Counted from the stretch's first letter, positions 1 through 12,162 are shown. The stretch is DNA of 64,000 nt from Oscheius sp. JU75 (GCA_037178855.1 JASJZC010000002.1:7390501-7454500), one strand, 5' to 3'. Numbers and translations: made by a program. Notes: generated by a model not told the origin, from the sequence alone.

Positions 1-3000
1 AGCCACCGTTGTCGATCAGGCATTCGTTGATATCTAAAACACAGTATTGTGGGCGACACAATTCTATAGTGACTGTATGATTCTACGCTGTTCAACTGTG
101 ATCTGTGTTCGGATTTGCGAGAGATACGGTGAAAATTCTACTGTGAGGGTGGTGGTTATGTCTCGCTGTGCCCAATCATTAGAGTCCTAAGTTTACTAGA
201 GAAAGTGATTTGGTGCTTATGACTATTTTAAATACGGTGGTCACTCATTATACCCTGACAAGAATGACGATCAATCTCATTCAGAAGATAGCCTTCCTTG
301 CAATAGCAGCGGATCTCGCCATTGCTATTGTCCATACAAAGCCGATGGCACAGACCCTTTCCCGGGATACAAGACCTCGTCTCCACGAGATCTCTGGGCA
401 TTCTGTCTGTCATAAACAGGACAGCTAATCTTTTTAGTCAGGACATGGAACGAAGACTTACCTGTGCAGGATTGACCATCATGGTTCAGTTTGTAGCCAT
501 CACGACATTTACAAATGTGTCCTCCATCGGGCTGATCGTAGCAGTCGTGTTGACAGCCGCCGTTTGCAACTTCGCATCCGTCCTGTTTCTCTTCACAAGT
601 TCTACCGTCATGGGAGAGCTGGAAGCCGGGACGGCAGGAACATCTGAAGAGAAAACTTTGTTTCAGAAAAACCTTAAGACCCTCTCCAATCCGTTGCAAA
701 ACTCTGATGTCGGACAAGTTTCTAAATCCCTAACCACTCTCCCTAGAGAGCACCATTTTTTCAGCTACTTCAAGCTGTCAGTAAGGCCTCACTCACTCTT
801 TTTGAATTCCCAGGGCATTGAAAAACTGACCTATACGATCCGTAAGTGTTAACGCATTCGTGTTGACAGCCTCCGCCTAGAGCAGTCGAACATTCGTCGA
901 TGTCTGGAAGCTTTGAAATCAAAGGAAGAGGATCGAGTCTTACCAACGCAAGTTTTTCTATCATAGGCCAGCCGGTAGCCATGAAAGCATTGACATCTTG
1001 AGCGACCGTTGTCGTTAACACAGTGATGCTGACAGCCGCCCTTCTTATGCTGACAGGGATCGTTGGCTAAAATGTTAAATATAATCCAAGTCCCGAGTTC
1101 ATGCTTCAGCGAGCAGATGTCAGTCCCGGCTGGAAATCCGACGCATCAGCTGTCTAATTCATGTTAGCTTGGCAGTATGCTGACCAGTACAAAAGCGCCC
1201 CATTGTCGCGCGCCACGAGGTGATTTACATTCATAAACACGTTCTAATTATCCCGTCCGGTCGAGAGAAAGAAAGCATGAGGACGGCCGGCGACATATGC
1301 CGCGACCGGACAAAACAATCTAGTTCAGACTTACGAGTACAGCTTCGTTTATCATCCCCAAGAAGAAATCCATGCTTGCACTTGCAACGATAGAAGCGTT
1401 CATTCCGCTCCTCGCAGATTTGCTCACATCCTCCGTTATCTGCCTCGCAGCTGGATTGGTCTGCAAAATTCTTTATCATCTGTGTATGTGTACTGTTGAC
1501 AGTCGTATCGGATTACGACAGGCAGAAGAAGTGCGAACATGGGTCAAGTACACCTAATCTGAGCACACATTGCGCACACAGACGACACTTACCAACGCAT
1601 TTCCTGCCGTTGGCGGCTAGTTGCTGTCCAGGTGGACAGTCACAGCGATGACCGCCTGGGGTGTTGATGCAGCGATGAGAGCAACCACCATTGGAAGCGG
1701 AGCATTCATCAATGTCTGGAACAGTATTGTTTGATTGTAGTACGGCAAAATTCGAATACTAGCGTACTCAGCAACTATCCTTAGCCTAGAGTTGTTTTGC
1801 AAAGCTGTAGAGCAGTTTAAAAGCTATCACTCTGGAAAAAAGGCACTCTACATCATCTAGGGCGTGCGCCTAGATCGTACGGATCAGCCTTGAACGACGG
1901 AACATGTGAATCTCAAAAAGGGGTTGATGTTTTTCTAGGTAACAAAAAAATTCTCCAGTTTTGAAAAATGTTTAGACCCTTCCTGGTACATAAAATTAAT
2001 TTTTAACAAACCTTTGCAAGACTTCTGATCATCAGACAGTTCGAAACCTGGCCAACATCTACAGTAGAAGGTTCCAATCGTGTTCACGCAATCATGATGA
2101 CATCCTCCGTTGTCGACCAGACATTCGTTGACATCTAAAACTGTCAGAACCCTGCTTCCAGATTTCCTACCGTACTGGCACTTGGACCCCGTGAAGCCGT
2201 GAGTACAGAGACACAGCTGGTCTGTCTCATTGCGGATCGGTAGGCAAGTTCCACCATTGTGACAAGTGTCAGCAGTACAATTGGCTGAAAGATAGTCCTC
2301 GTATCATCACCCTGTTGACCCCTTGAAACAGTTTGTGACCAATTTGGCGGCTGGCAGGCGCGGGTGTCACTTGACTCGGCAAACAAGGAGAGCCCATGCT
2401 GTATTAGACAACGTATAACAATGACCGTGTTTCCTGGTTGCACACACAGAGACTGATCCCCCCAAAGCGTCCTTGTCTCTCTGTCTCTCGAAAAGACTCC
2501 CGCATAATGGGCGACAGTTATTACGAGTTGAATGGTCTCGGCGGCTCCTTGACCGAGAGCCTTCTGTCTCTCAATTATTAACAGGGTCCCCTTGGCTTGT
2601 AAAGTCGATTTCCGCTCGGCATGAGACCGCCAAAGGAACTGTGAGTCAGTTACCACCCCTCAGAGGCCAATTGTGACTAACCTCGCTGACAGCCGACACC
2701 TCCGGGAACATGTACCCATCCGGGACAACAGTCGGCCGTAGTGTGACGGCGTGTTCGATTCACATTCTTGTACGTGTGGAAGTAGACAGTCCTGAAAGCA
2801 GAAATTGTGATCCTCTGACCCAGTCCCGTTAGCCATATCCAATAGAAAAGCAATATGGATCACCATTCCATTAATGGCCATCTCCTGTAAATGGTAGTGC
2901 GATGGAGCGCAAAATTCTCACAGCGGGCGGCTACTATAATGACAGGCCATAGCGCAGTGACAAACGACCGCCAAAGGAAAAACGGTACGACGATCCTCCT

Positions 3001-3290
3001 TCCTCCTTCATATAATCAACTTACTTCGGTTGACGGACTGAGCAGGCCTTGAACTTGCCCTGACAGCCAGGTTTTCTCGACCTTATGTACTTTGTGTAGG
3101 CCTGCACACATGGCTGCTTGACTGTGACGATCTCGACCTCTTCATGGGGACAGACATTTTTTCTGAAATTGGTCAGCTGCGTGATTGGACACTTCATCAC
3201 GCTTGCCATCTTCTTCTTTATGGGATTGCGCAATTTGAGTAGAAGCGATAAGATAATGAGTAGGGCAGGCGAGTTCAGGAGAGTGTGTTT
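1..3290 (-). CDS. EMI and EGF-repeat extracellular protein, MEGF6-like (partial, runs off left edge)
   Basis: Multi-exon minus-strand gene whose 3' part is missing. From the N-terminus: a hydrophobic stretch (about 3210-3290); an EMI domain over two exons (about 3021-3190 with [11 protein letters not shown], and about 2690-2820 ending in the EMI hallmark CCPGW); a plain EGF repeat (about 2160-2285, CHNGGTC ... [12 protein letters not shown]); then EGF or calcium-binding EGF repeats at about 2010-2140 ([12 protein letters not shown]), 1597-1722 ([12 protein letters not shown]), 1336-1465, 930-1070, 640-905, 460-640, 180-413 and one starting at the left edge ([11 protein letters not shown]). 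Most repeats are bounded by phase-matched introns with GTAAGT-type donors. EMI followed by many EGF repeats is the MEGF6 layout, so a secreted matrix or cell-surface protein is expected. The first exon was not found: the hydrophobic frame meets a stop upstream unless it is spliced at TTCCCAG near 3303. Domain calls are firm; orthology is inferred. Confidence 0.8.
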
Positions 3291-3330
3291 GCACAGAAGC
3301 TGGGAACCTACTCATTAACAGGGTCATCAA

Positions 3331-5060
3331 GCGGTTGTCTTGGATTGTAAAGGGTCGTTAAATGGTAGAGACAGCCGGGACAACTTTGCTTGCGCTCTAG
3401 ATTGAGGTGTGAACTAACTGATATTGAGCTACTATTTTTTGGTTCAGCTTGGTCTACAGATTAGGATCATCACTCCAATTCCCTCGTTTAGGTAAGCCGT
3501 CATGACAGCCGGACAAAAGCCATTTCTACTTGAATACAATTTATAAATACTTGTTACAGAGGTAAAGGGTCGAACAGCTTTTGCCCGCAGTTCAAACGAC
3601 TTAAGCTGACGAGCCCCTCCAAGGGGGCGCCGAGACAGTACGGGAGAGGCCAACCAGACCCCTGAGCCAATCTATTGTTGTGCTCTGCCCTTCTGCTCGT
3701 ATTTGTGTTGAGCAGTCCATCAAACCGTCGTCGTTATGACACAATGAATCCCTCAGCGCGGGTTGTGGTCTTATCTTGATCCTGAGCATCTTTGCCTCTG
3801 CCTCTCTATTAGGTCGGAGGTCACCCTAACAGCCTATTAGGGGATCACCCAAAGGTTTCAGTCACCTTCCTACTAAACACGGACTGTTTATAGCTCCGAT
3901 TAGAGCCCAGTCGTATAAGCCGTGAAAGTGCATAAAACGACGTGTTTCAGCCAATTTATGGCGCTCTAAGAGTACACACAGAAGGCGAGAGAAAGAGAGA
4001 GACTTTCCGGGGTTGATCCCCGGGGTGACCTTTCCCACCAAAGTGTTAGAGAGTCTGGTCAGCCATGAAATATGTGGGATGACAGGTAGAGAGAAAACCC
4101 TGTTTTTATATCGACTTAGGTGAATCTGTTTATGGCATTAAAGGCTGCTGTTGCGTAACTGTTATCCATCAAATTGTGCCTTCTCTAATCCGCTCACAGA
4201 TTGCTCTTGCGGGTTGCTTAAAGCCGATTGTTTCATTTTGACTTGGCCAAAATATAGCTCTATTGCCCTAGCGATTTCTTTAACGACTGCCAGTATAACC
4301 GGGGGGACAGCCTCTGCAAGTCTGGAAGCCTTTTCATGCCCCGCAGGGGTCCAATTCAACTACAACCATCTGCATTTGAAACAACGCCATTTTTGACAGC
4401 AACTGGCTGACTCTCTTTCTCTGACCAGGATCCGTCACGCATAGAGAGTTACTCACAAGCCTTGAGTCACACTCACGGTGCGCAAGAAGGAGACACTAGC
4501 GGAACGGTGAAAAATGACCTCTCGCCGACTGTATAAAAAGCCAGTTATTCTCTCCCAAGTAGTTGCTCGATTTAGTGCTTTTGTAGGGAAATGGTAGACG
4601 CTCTGCTGGAGGCTGAATGAAGCGTGAAACTGTCCGAAACGAAAGATGGGACACGGTAGAGTGGAGAAATGTTGCGAGACTATTGAACGACAGCCAATTT
4701 TATGGTAACCGGAAATCATGATCATATAGACACTAAGCCCTTAATTCACTCTCCAGAAGTAGTCCCGTTTTCCCGAGACAAGAGTCTCAATGTTGCCGTC
4801 GGCTTATCGGGAGAATAAATGGCCTGCCGTGACGGATGCACCGGCTCGTTCAAATTGATGTCGTATTGTCTTTGGGAACGAGGTACGGAATTGAAATTTG
4901 ATCGATTCGAGAGTAAATTAGCATTATGGGAAAGTTCGGGTTCAAAACATCTGGATCAGTTCTTCTTGGGTGCGGAAACAATAATTCAAGTGACAAATTA
5001 TGGGGGGCAAAAAAGCGCTTGACCGCATTCTTTTCCCATCCAAAAGAATACGATCTCAAG
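3331..5060. other. Intergenic stretch, no supported gene
   Basis: About 1.7 kb upstream of the EMI/EGF gene. Short open frames occur on both strands (for example 4162-4359 minus) but none shows a recognisable domain, a splice pattern or a signal peptide. The missing 5' exon and promoter of the EMI/EGF gene probably lie here. Confidence 0.4.
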
Positions 5061-5069
5061 AAAACTCAC

Positions 5070-5158
5070 TGTCCCAGTCGCAGCTCCTGCAGTTCGACGT
5101 CGACAATACTAGGTATCACAGCTGGCAGGAATAAAACTAGTAGTAGAGTGATTAGCAT
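5070..5158 (-). CDS. Possible first exon encoding a signal peptide
   Basis: An ATG at 5158 opens a 29-codon frame starting MLITLLLVLFLPAVIPSIV, a convincing signal-peptide core, followed after GGGACA by a good donor, GTGAGT, at 5069. No downstream exon could be joined confidently. The segment at about 4850-4960 (minus) is open but has no recognisable domain. It could be the start of a small secreted protein or a decayed relative of the CUB-like gene nearby. Low confidence because one exon is all that is seen. Confidence 0.25.
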
Positions 5159-5159
5159 T

Positions 5160-6730
5160 GAAGACGCTATGACATCAAAAATGTGTCGTGGGCTACGAAG
5201 GACTCTGTCTGGAAATAGGACTGCTGAGAACAAAGGCCAGAGCTCCCCCGATTCATCGAAACATCAAGTGGTGCCGAATGAGAGAGCCAAGAGAGAATTT
5301 TAATAGGGAATGGAGTAAGGGAGAAAATAATACATGAGGCAAGATTGGGAAACACGGATATACTTCACTAGCTTATTGGTCACAGTAACTTTAACGAAAA
5401 AGCGGATCTCGTCCCAAAAAGTATATAAGGCAAAATTAAGAGAAAGAAGTTAAGGGAAATCGCTAAATGTTTTGGTCCTAATTTCAAGTGTGGTCAAAAT
5501 TGGTCAGTGATAAAAATCCTCTTTTTGTTTATCGTAAGTTAAAATTCAGTATTTAAATATACTCCAACCCTTTAAAGAGCCCCGTTAAACAGTTGTGTCT
5601 AGCTTGTGCTTTTTAAAGGACAAAGAAGTGAATGCACAAAGATTCAGACGGGATGGAGACAATCGGACCAGTGTATGCCGTCTATGATTAATGATAACAA
5701 GGCATAACCAAAGTTTTTTGATCAAGAGCCTAAGCGGTATGGGAAATACCGATTTGTCGTGACAGAGTATCAAAATGGTACAGTCCAAGGACGGCTTCCA
5801 GAAAGGAGAAGACGAGATTAGGCAAATATGCGCTGTTCTTCGGGACAATGAATGCCAATGAGGGCAGCTGCGAAGCCAACCGTCCAATTTACCGTAATTA
5901 ATGTCTCCTCAAGGGCCCTAGATAAAAACTGTTGATGTCCTCCACAAATCCCTTAAACAAATAGGAGCTGAAATCTGACCGAGAGTGACCACCGGCTGCC
6001 AAAGAGAAAGGCGAGAGGAAGGGGCGGGCCGCGATGCTCCGCCCTTGGGGCCAGGTCAGCATGCGTTAATGTTATAAGTGGCAGATAACGAGACAGGATG
6101 CAAACATTACAAGTACAAGGAGGCAACTTTTTGAGGAAGCGTGAAGAGAAATCGTAGAGTTGGTTCCTGGTAACCGGGATGGAATGAAGAAGGTGGCAGG
6201 GAATGCCGATACGCCGCTTACTTTGTTCAGCGAAAGTAGACAAACAGGAAGAATCGGAAAGACATTTAATTATAAGGTATAGGTTTAACGCATTGCAGAG
6301 ATCTCCTTTGCCAACTGTGTCTTCCCCCGAACAGTCAATTGTTCCGTAGGATCTGGAGCGGAAGAACTTCTCCGATTGACTTGTAGTCTCTCCCCGAAAT
6401 TTTGTTACTTTTGTACTTGCAATAACTAAAGGGGAAGTGAAGCGATTATTACAAGAAGCTCCTCAGAAGGGGCTCTCTGTCATTCGGCGCAGTGACAGTC
6501 GGTAAACGAGCAGCCGATTACCGGGAAACAAATAGATCCGCTTCACTTTTGTAGGTTATGGAATGTTGATTTTGCTGCTTGGTGTAGACATTTTAAGGTT
6601 GATATGTCTCTAATGTGAGTAGTAGATATCATCCGTACAATCTCGGCTCACATCGTTTATAGCCCTAGCGCTGTACAAGCGGACAGACTCTTCCGTTGTC
6701 GTTGCGCTTTAGTAGTAGAGATTAAATATT
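5160..6730. other. Intergenic stretch, no supported gene
   Basis: About 1.6 kb between the signal-peptide exon and the CUB-like gene. Open frames such as 5585-5887 and 5953-6243 (minus) have ordinary random composition and no domain. No repeat or RNA gene was recognised. Confidence 0.4.
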
Positions 6731-6732
6731 AC

Positions 6733-7660
6733 TCAAGAATATATAAAATACAGGAAAATAAAGATCACAGCTGTTCTGTCTGCCATTTCCTGTCCGTTTA
6801 AAATCTGGCACTTTAGCGCTCCTCCATAATCATCAGGACGATCACTTTCCGGGTAGCTCACTTCGAATGAAAATAAATTATTGATGGTGAGGGAACCGTT
6901 TTTGAGTCTGAAATGTCCTTTTAAATTTAATTGGTACCTAACTAACTCGTAGCTTTTGCTTTCCAAAGTTATCAGCCCAGAAGTGTTGACGTTGAAGCCA
7001 CTACCACCCATGTAGCAGTCAAAAACATGGAGCTTGACAGATTTCCCACCTAGTAAAACACTAACACTATTCGACTGGTTCGAAAAAAAGAATATCCAAT
7101 TTCGAAAACATGTAGCCTAGCTCTGTAATTCAACGCTCACTAAAAGCCTACCAAAGTTGTCGGACGACTGCAACATTATTGTCGCATTTCCCTCGTAGGC
7201 CACAAATGTCTTCAGTCTTCCCGGAACATTTCGGTGTACTTTTTCAAAATCACCTAGTACATCGAAAATCGCGAGCGGCCTGCTTGGAGGAGGATTTCCT
7301 TCCAGGGACCAGTCTGCTCTTGCTTCTTCTCTCTAAAACATTTTCCTTTTCGTATGATGTGTTACCGAAAAATTGCTGCGGATTAAGTAGTTGGAGGTAT
7401 TAACCGTTAAACCATCGTAAACAGTGATAGCCTCGGGCTTTTTTGCAGCTATGAATTCAATCTGAGCCAGCCCGAACTTTTGCGAATCAAGCCAATAGAA
7501 AGAGTATGTAGAAACTTGAATGTCAGCTGCCGGACGAACTAGTATTCCTCTTGATACCAATTCCGAGTTCCCGAAACAAGCAATGGTAACGGTATACGGT
7601 GAATTGTTGACGATCAGCGTATCTTTTCGACGTGCGATTCGATAGTCTTAAGAAGCTTAA
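6733..7660 (-). CDS. CUB-like domain protein, probably GPI-anchored (5' end unresolved)
   Basis: Belongs to the nematode CUB-like family of secreted or GPI-linked proteins. Exons, in gene order: about 7355-7645 (RRKDTLIVNNSPYTVTIACF, then the ILVRPAADI segment), about 7155-7320 (VPGRLKTFVAYEGNATIML) and about 6733-7048. The protein ends in a hydrophobic run, AVIFIFLYFIYS, before the TGA, like a GPI-attachment signal. The segments align in order with the better preserved plus-strand paralogue at 59435-61519: SPYTVTI, ILxRxxxDI, VPGxxKTFVAxxGxxT and DDYGGALKC against DTGGLLRFD. The 5' exons with the signal peptide and first conserved cysteines were not found. The only acceptor for the first recognised exon is the weak CTTAAG near 7645, with a stop just upstream, so the gene may be truncated. 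Function unknown; C. elegans relatives often respond to infection. Confidence 0.6.
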
Positions 7661-7814
7661 GGAAAGCAAAAACCCTTTACGACGCAGGATACTGCCCACC
7701 GAATATTTCTCCTTCATAGATGAAACACGATTCGGAAATAGAGTTGGCTAAGATACTCGGTTTTTGCCAGTGCATGTTTCCAAGTTTACAATCTAAAGTT
7801 TTTACCACTCCCAG

Positions 7815-8020
7815 GTAAATCGGTGACGTCACCAGTTTGTCCTGTATATTCTGGAGACCGCGGCTGCCACGGACCGGAAGACGAGCCCCCCCTAAGAAGT
7901 CGGCTCAGTGTGTCCTCCAGGGTATTGGCTGCTTTCTCCAGGAAAAATCGGTGACTCCTCCAGTATTTCCCGTGTATTCCTGAGACCTTGGCTGCCATTA
8001 CCCGAAAATGATCCCCAAGA
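7815..8020. repeat. Two-copy degenerate tandem repeat, period about 128 bp
   Basis: The motif AATCGGTGAC...CCAGT...CTGTATATTC...GAGACC...GGCTGCCA begins near 7815 and recurs, diverged, near 7943. The shared CGGTGAC core starts at 7821 and 7949. On the minus strand both copies lie in one open frame (7786-8127), so the open frame may be a by-product of the duplication. No known element was recognised. Confidence 0.5.
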
Positions 8021-8479
8021 AACTTGGGAAGATCATTGAGCATCAGCGGAACCGAACCGGCTATCCGCGATGAGGAGGGAAGGGCAATGAAGAAATTCAT
8101 TGAACGACAATATACTGATTTCTCCATGGGCGTCTTTTATAGTTTCGGCAAATTCACATGGCGCTTGAGGAATATTCAAGGATGACTGACTACATTGAAA
8201 TACAATGGAACAAGAGCGACTGCAGTTACTGCCTTTTCACGGAAAGTGTCAAAAAGCGAGTTGAGCATCAAAAATGCAAAAAAAAAAAATTGCTAAAACT
8301 CCATTCCAGTATTACAACAGTCTCTCGAAAAGAAGACTGCTCTTAGGCTCTGGATGTCGATCCACAATACTTATGAGAACTCGTTCATTTCACGTATGTT
8401 TTTTGACATAGCAAAGCAGAGCCGCGATATATAGCCAGCAATTTTCAGAGCTCTTGCTTGGCAACTTTATGGATTACTT

Positions 8480-8546
8480 GATCGGCACGAGAAAAGCAAG
8501 TAAAGAGTTTTACTTTTGTCTAGGCACCCATCCTCTCAGTATTCCA
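8480..8546 (-). pseudogene. Remnant of an atlastin-like gene 3' end
   Basis: Read on the minus strand, this stretch (GTGCCTAGACAAAAGTAAAA with its flanks) closely matches the last codons and 3' flank of the intact atlastin-like gene at 14460-14525, including the stop codon and the CTTTACTTGCTTT flank. It has a few substitutions and a small insertion, so it is older than the near-identical palindrome arms. It lies 1.4 kb outside the left arm, separated by the mariner remnant, and is therefore a displaced end of an earlier copy. Confidence 0.6.
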
Positions 8547-8689
8547 TAACAATACCTATTCTCCTCCGGTTATTAACCAAAATGGCAAAGAATCGAACAA
8601 TATTGGGCCCTGTAAGTGTCCAAAACCTGGTAATCAATTGCGCAAAAGGCCAACTTCGATTGCCTTCTTCTTATTCTCTATTTTCTGTT

Positions 8690-9345
8690 CGTTTTGATCC
8701 GAACTATTGCTGACCTGCCACCCTACCATCTGCGACATGTCGTGTTGAATGAGTTCCTCAAAGGCACAAATGGAGCCCAAACAGCGGCTGATATCAGCGA
8801 TGTTTATGGCCAAGGGATGACGTCTACGAGAGTATGCCAGTTGTGGTTCCATTGTTTTCGCGTCGAGTATGAGCCAAGTTCAGGCCGATGAATCGAAGCT
8901 GCTGCAGCTCGTGAACGAGAACAATCGGCAGACTACATGTGAACTAGCAGAAGCACTATCTGCACGCAGTGGGACTTCATTTGAAGCAACTGAGATTTAC
9001 GAAGGAACTGGGCATATGGTTGCAGCATGACCTCAGTGATGCCCAGAAGTGGCAGCGCATGTCCGTTACCCATTTTCTCCGGTTCAAGTATGAGAGGAAC
9101 TCCTTTTTACCACGCCTGGTGACGAGGGCTGAGAAGTGGGTACGGTACGTAAACTTCCGAAGAAATCGTCAATGGATGGGTCCAGGGCAGATGCCAAGTC
9201 CTGATGTGAAGCCCGATACCCATCAAAACAAGATTATGCTCTGTGTTTTCTGGGATATCGAAGGAGTGGTGGGATATTGAAGCCTGTTTCGAACTCTCAA
9301 CAACGAGGTTGAAGAACAACACTTCGATTGAGACGGCGCACTCAA
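8690..9345 (+). pseudogene. Decayed mariner-type transposase
   Basis: The plus strand shows the mariner N-terminal helix-turn-helix (HLRHVVLNEFLKGTNGAQTA ... DVYGQGMTSTRVCQLWFHCF), a linker (ELLQLVNENNRQTTCELAEAL), and then in shifted frames the catalytic-domain segments ELGIWLQHDLSDAQKWQR, FLPRLVTRAEKWVRYV and QWMGPGQMPSPDVKPDTHQNK. The usual catalytic TGDEKW motif reads TRAEKW, so its first aspartate is lost, and several frameshifts and stops interrupt the reading. The C-terminal part with the later catalytic residues and the terminal inverted repeats was not found. A dead Tc1/mariner copy inserted beside the atlastin palindrome. Confidence 0.75.
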
Positions 9346-9948
9346 TACCTGGGTGAGGTAGATCTTAGTTATGCCCCCACCAATGTCAATTGAGCGGTAA
9401 AGCCCCCACCCCTGCAATTTTACCCCATATTTATGTCAGTTTATTCCCCACCTGCCAACTGGAAGAACCTCGGTTTGTACCTGGACAAACAAACGTGCGA
9501 CCTATTTAGTAAGTTGTATCCTCTCTTCAAAAAAAAGCAACGATAGAAGCTAAATACGTTTGAAGAAGTAAATAAATTTTCCGAAGAAAGAATTAGTACC
9601 AAAAACCAGAAGTTTTTCAGCGGAGCGCTTAGGCACTGCACCACTTGATTACTTGCGCTGAAAGAAGCACTGGATATCCAACTCCAAGAGCGCAAGGGAA
9701 ACACCATCATTTTCGATGCCCTTTCGAATGACACCTACCTCGTTTCGATATCCCGCGGGCAACTAAAACCCTTCCCTAGTAAGTTGTAGGAAACAACTAT
9801 ACGAATCTTCAGCCATCTGTCTCTGTATTTCAAGAGGCACTACTTGGTTGAGTCTTTCCTCGTCTCCTAAAATTAGCGTGTACATCATTAGGGTCTCAGA
9901 AGGTTTAAAAAATCGTATAAACAAAATATTTCTGATAGCTCCGTCTCT
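9346..9948. other. Non-coding flank between mariner remnant and atlastin left arm
   Basis: About 600 bp with no supported gene. The sequence TTTAGTAAGTTGTA near 9506 recurs as CCTAGTAAGTTGTA near 9774, which may mark edges of an inserted or duplicated piece. The minus-strand frame 9441-9734 has no domain. Confidence 0.35.
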
Positions 9949-11938
9949 TTATAAATGGTTCAGAAGCTGGTTTAAGAAATCCAACGCCATCTGTTGCGCG
10001 TTTTGTTCTATTTGTCGTTGTCGCGCTGCTGCTTCAGCCTCCTGTTCTCTTTGTCGTTGTCGCGCTGCTTCTTCAGCCTAAAATCAAGTGATACAGAATT
10101 AAGTAGACTATAGGAGATACAAGACGCTCCCGTTGCATTTCAAGATTCAGTAGCTCCCGTTGCATTTCAAGTCGCTCCTTTCTGAATTTTTCCTCTGCTT
10201 CATCGTATCTTCTCTGTCTCTCCTGCTCTTCCCGACGCATTCGTTCCTCATCAGCTTGACGTTGCCTTTCGTGTTCTTCCCGTTGTCTTCTCAAAGTCTC
10301 TTCTTGCTCCTTGCGACTTCTTTCTTGAGCTTCACGTTCAATTCTCAGCCTTTCTTCTGCAGCCTTAATTCGCTTCCTCTCCTTCTCTTGCTCTTCCATT
10401 AATTTCTTCTCCGTTTCTTCAAGACGCTTCTTCTCTTCGACTAGGCGAAGGTTGTCAGTGACCGTCTTTTTGTAGGCAACATACATTTTCTACAAAATCC
10501 ACTGTTTTGCTAATGTGATTCATCGTACCTGACAATGCTCGCGGAGAGCTTCCTCGATATCTGCAGCAGCGCTCTTGGTTCCAAGCTTTGGGCGTTCACC
10601 GAACTTCTTCAACATTCGAGATTCTGCTTCTTTGTGCAGCTGATCAAGAGTGCTCAGGACAGCGAGGTTTGGATGTTCGGTCATTTTCTAAATTGAAAAT
10701 TGATAGTATGCTAAAACTCTTTCACTTTTTTCATGTAGTCGTCATACTCCTTTTTGGCATTCTGTTCAGCTGCAATAAGAACAGCTTTTACGGTCGCTTC
10801 GAGGATTGTTTGAGGTTTTGGGAGCTCATCGCTATTGAAGATGTCCATGTATGCCTGAACAACGTTTTAGTTTTTGGAGACTCCTTTGCTAACCTTGAAC
10901 AGTTCTAGAAGCTGTCCACATGAAATGGCTTTTGCGTTAATGGTCTTCGCGACCAGCTGGTCATCTGAAAGGAACGACGGCACAAAGACTTTCATTTGTT
11001 CCATGAATTCTTCTTCCACCTTTTCTTAAACCAAGCTTTTCTCAAATAGAAATCATTCAACCTACCACCAAGAACCTTCTGAGAATTGTTTTTGGAGATG
11101 GTGAGACCAGGGTGAGGCATTAGAAACGCATCGAGGCTTTCGAAAGAAGTCTGCAAGTTCGTCCGGACGTTTTGAAGTTCTTTCTTCTGTTTCTTTGACA
11201 CTTTCATGACATCATCGAGATATTCTTGACCTCCTTCAAAACCGTAGGCAATCTCTTCTGAGTTTGGCCAGTCTCTGACCAGAAAGAGCAGCTTCTGGAA
11301 CGGGTTCTGCGACTGATTCTCCTGATCACCAGCCAGTTTTGCGTATTCAGTGAAGAGACGCAGATTGTTCAAATCGTCCTCTTGGATTTGACCGCTCACG
11401 TTGAATATTTGAACGGACGATAGAAGAGTGCTTAGAGCGAAGATAGTGGTACAATCCTGAATCGAGCTCTGGTGATCAAATGTGCCCTGGGTATCCATGA
11501 AGAGAACGACAATCTGAAAAATCAAAAATATTTAAAAAAAGAAAGATCAGTTTGTCAACCTCTTCGCCATCGGGAGTTTCGAGTTGGTACGGGGTATCCC
11601 ACATGAGAATACCGTTGGTGTCGCGCTGAGTTCCACCCTTGTAGTGGAACTTGTCGAGCGAAGTCTTCTCGTTTAGCCATTCCCCCTTCTGTCCCTTTTT
11701 CAGCCAATCCATATAGGTGATGAAAAAGTTGAGTAGAAAGCTTTTGCCTTTTCTGAAGGCACCGGCAACTGAGATCAAAGCCACCTTAATAACAAATGTT
11801 ACGATTGTGTAAAGTATGATTTACCTTCTTGTTGGCGATTGCACGATTCCCAAGAATATTTTCCAAAGCCTTGACATTCAATGTGTAAGCACGGTTTGAA
11901 CCTTCATTGAAGTTTACGATCGATACGGCTTGTGGCAT
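9949..11938 (-). CDS. Atlastin-type dynamin-like GTPase, left palindrome copy
   Basis: Nearly identical to the plus-strand copy at 12487-14500 and read in the opposite direction. It has the same start (MPQAVSIVNF at 11938), P-loop GAFRKGKSFLLNF, switch motif DTQG, base-recognition motif FLVRDW and the atlastin middle-domain run AFLMPHPGL, with the same intron positions. It differs at the C-terminus: sequence identity stops near 9988, just after the NAQQM codons. The frame then continues into unrelated DNA for about a dozen residues (LDFLNQLLNHL) to a stop at 9949. The tail of the right copy (RELRRGFHRILRGVPRQE) is therefore replaced. A diverged piece of that tail survives 1.4 kb away at 8480-8546. 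Expected to be an active GTPase if expressed, but the altered end and proximity to a dead transposon may make it a recent partial copy. Confidence 0.8.
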
Positions 11939-12162
11939 TCTGAAATATACGGTTTAATCAACAAAAGAGGCAAAGTTCTGTCAGAGACAAGGTGAAGAAC
12001 GATAAATTCATTGGAAAGGCGAGCCTTTTATAGCCGCTTGTGAGAAATTACAAAAGCTTTTCGATTGACAGGAGCCAGCACTTTGTCAACACTTTAGTTA
12101 TGAAAGCCATTAGATGGAGAGATAAGACTTTTTATAACCGGGAATACGTGCAAACATCTCTA
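9988..12162. repeat. Left arm of large inverted repeat (palindrome)
   Basis: Reverse complement of 12263-14440 over about 2.17 kb. Two differences were seen, both one- or two-base length changes in homopolymer runs inside introns (T run near 11530 against 12885; G run near 10886 against 13542). The coding parts appear identical, judged by translation and matched coordinates, not by an alignment program. Confidence 0.9.
12025..12032 (-). promoter_or_regulatory. TATA box of left atlastin-like gene
   Basis: TATAAAAG on the minus strand, 87 bases upstream of the ATG at 11938, mirroring the right copy exactly. Confidence 0.5.

Noticed and set aside
5953..6243. Minus-strand open frame of 96 codons
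   Set aside because: No start context, signal peptide, domain or splice support; composition looks random.
10160..10402. Hydrophobic Leu/Phe/Ser-rich open frame in each palindrome arm (also 14026-14268)
   Set aside because: Exact antisense of the Glu/Arg/Lys-rich coiled-coil exon of the atlastin-like gene; the hydrophobic look is a by-product of that composition.
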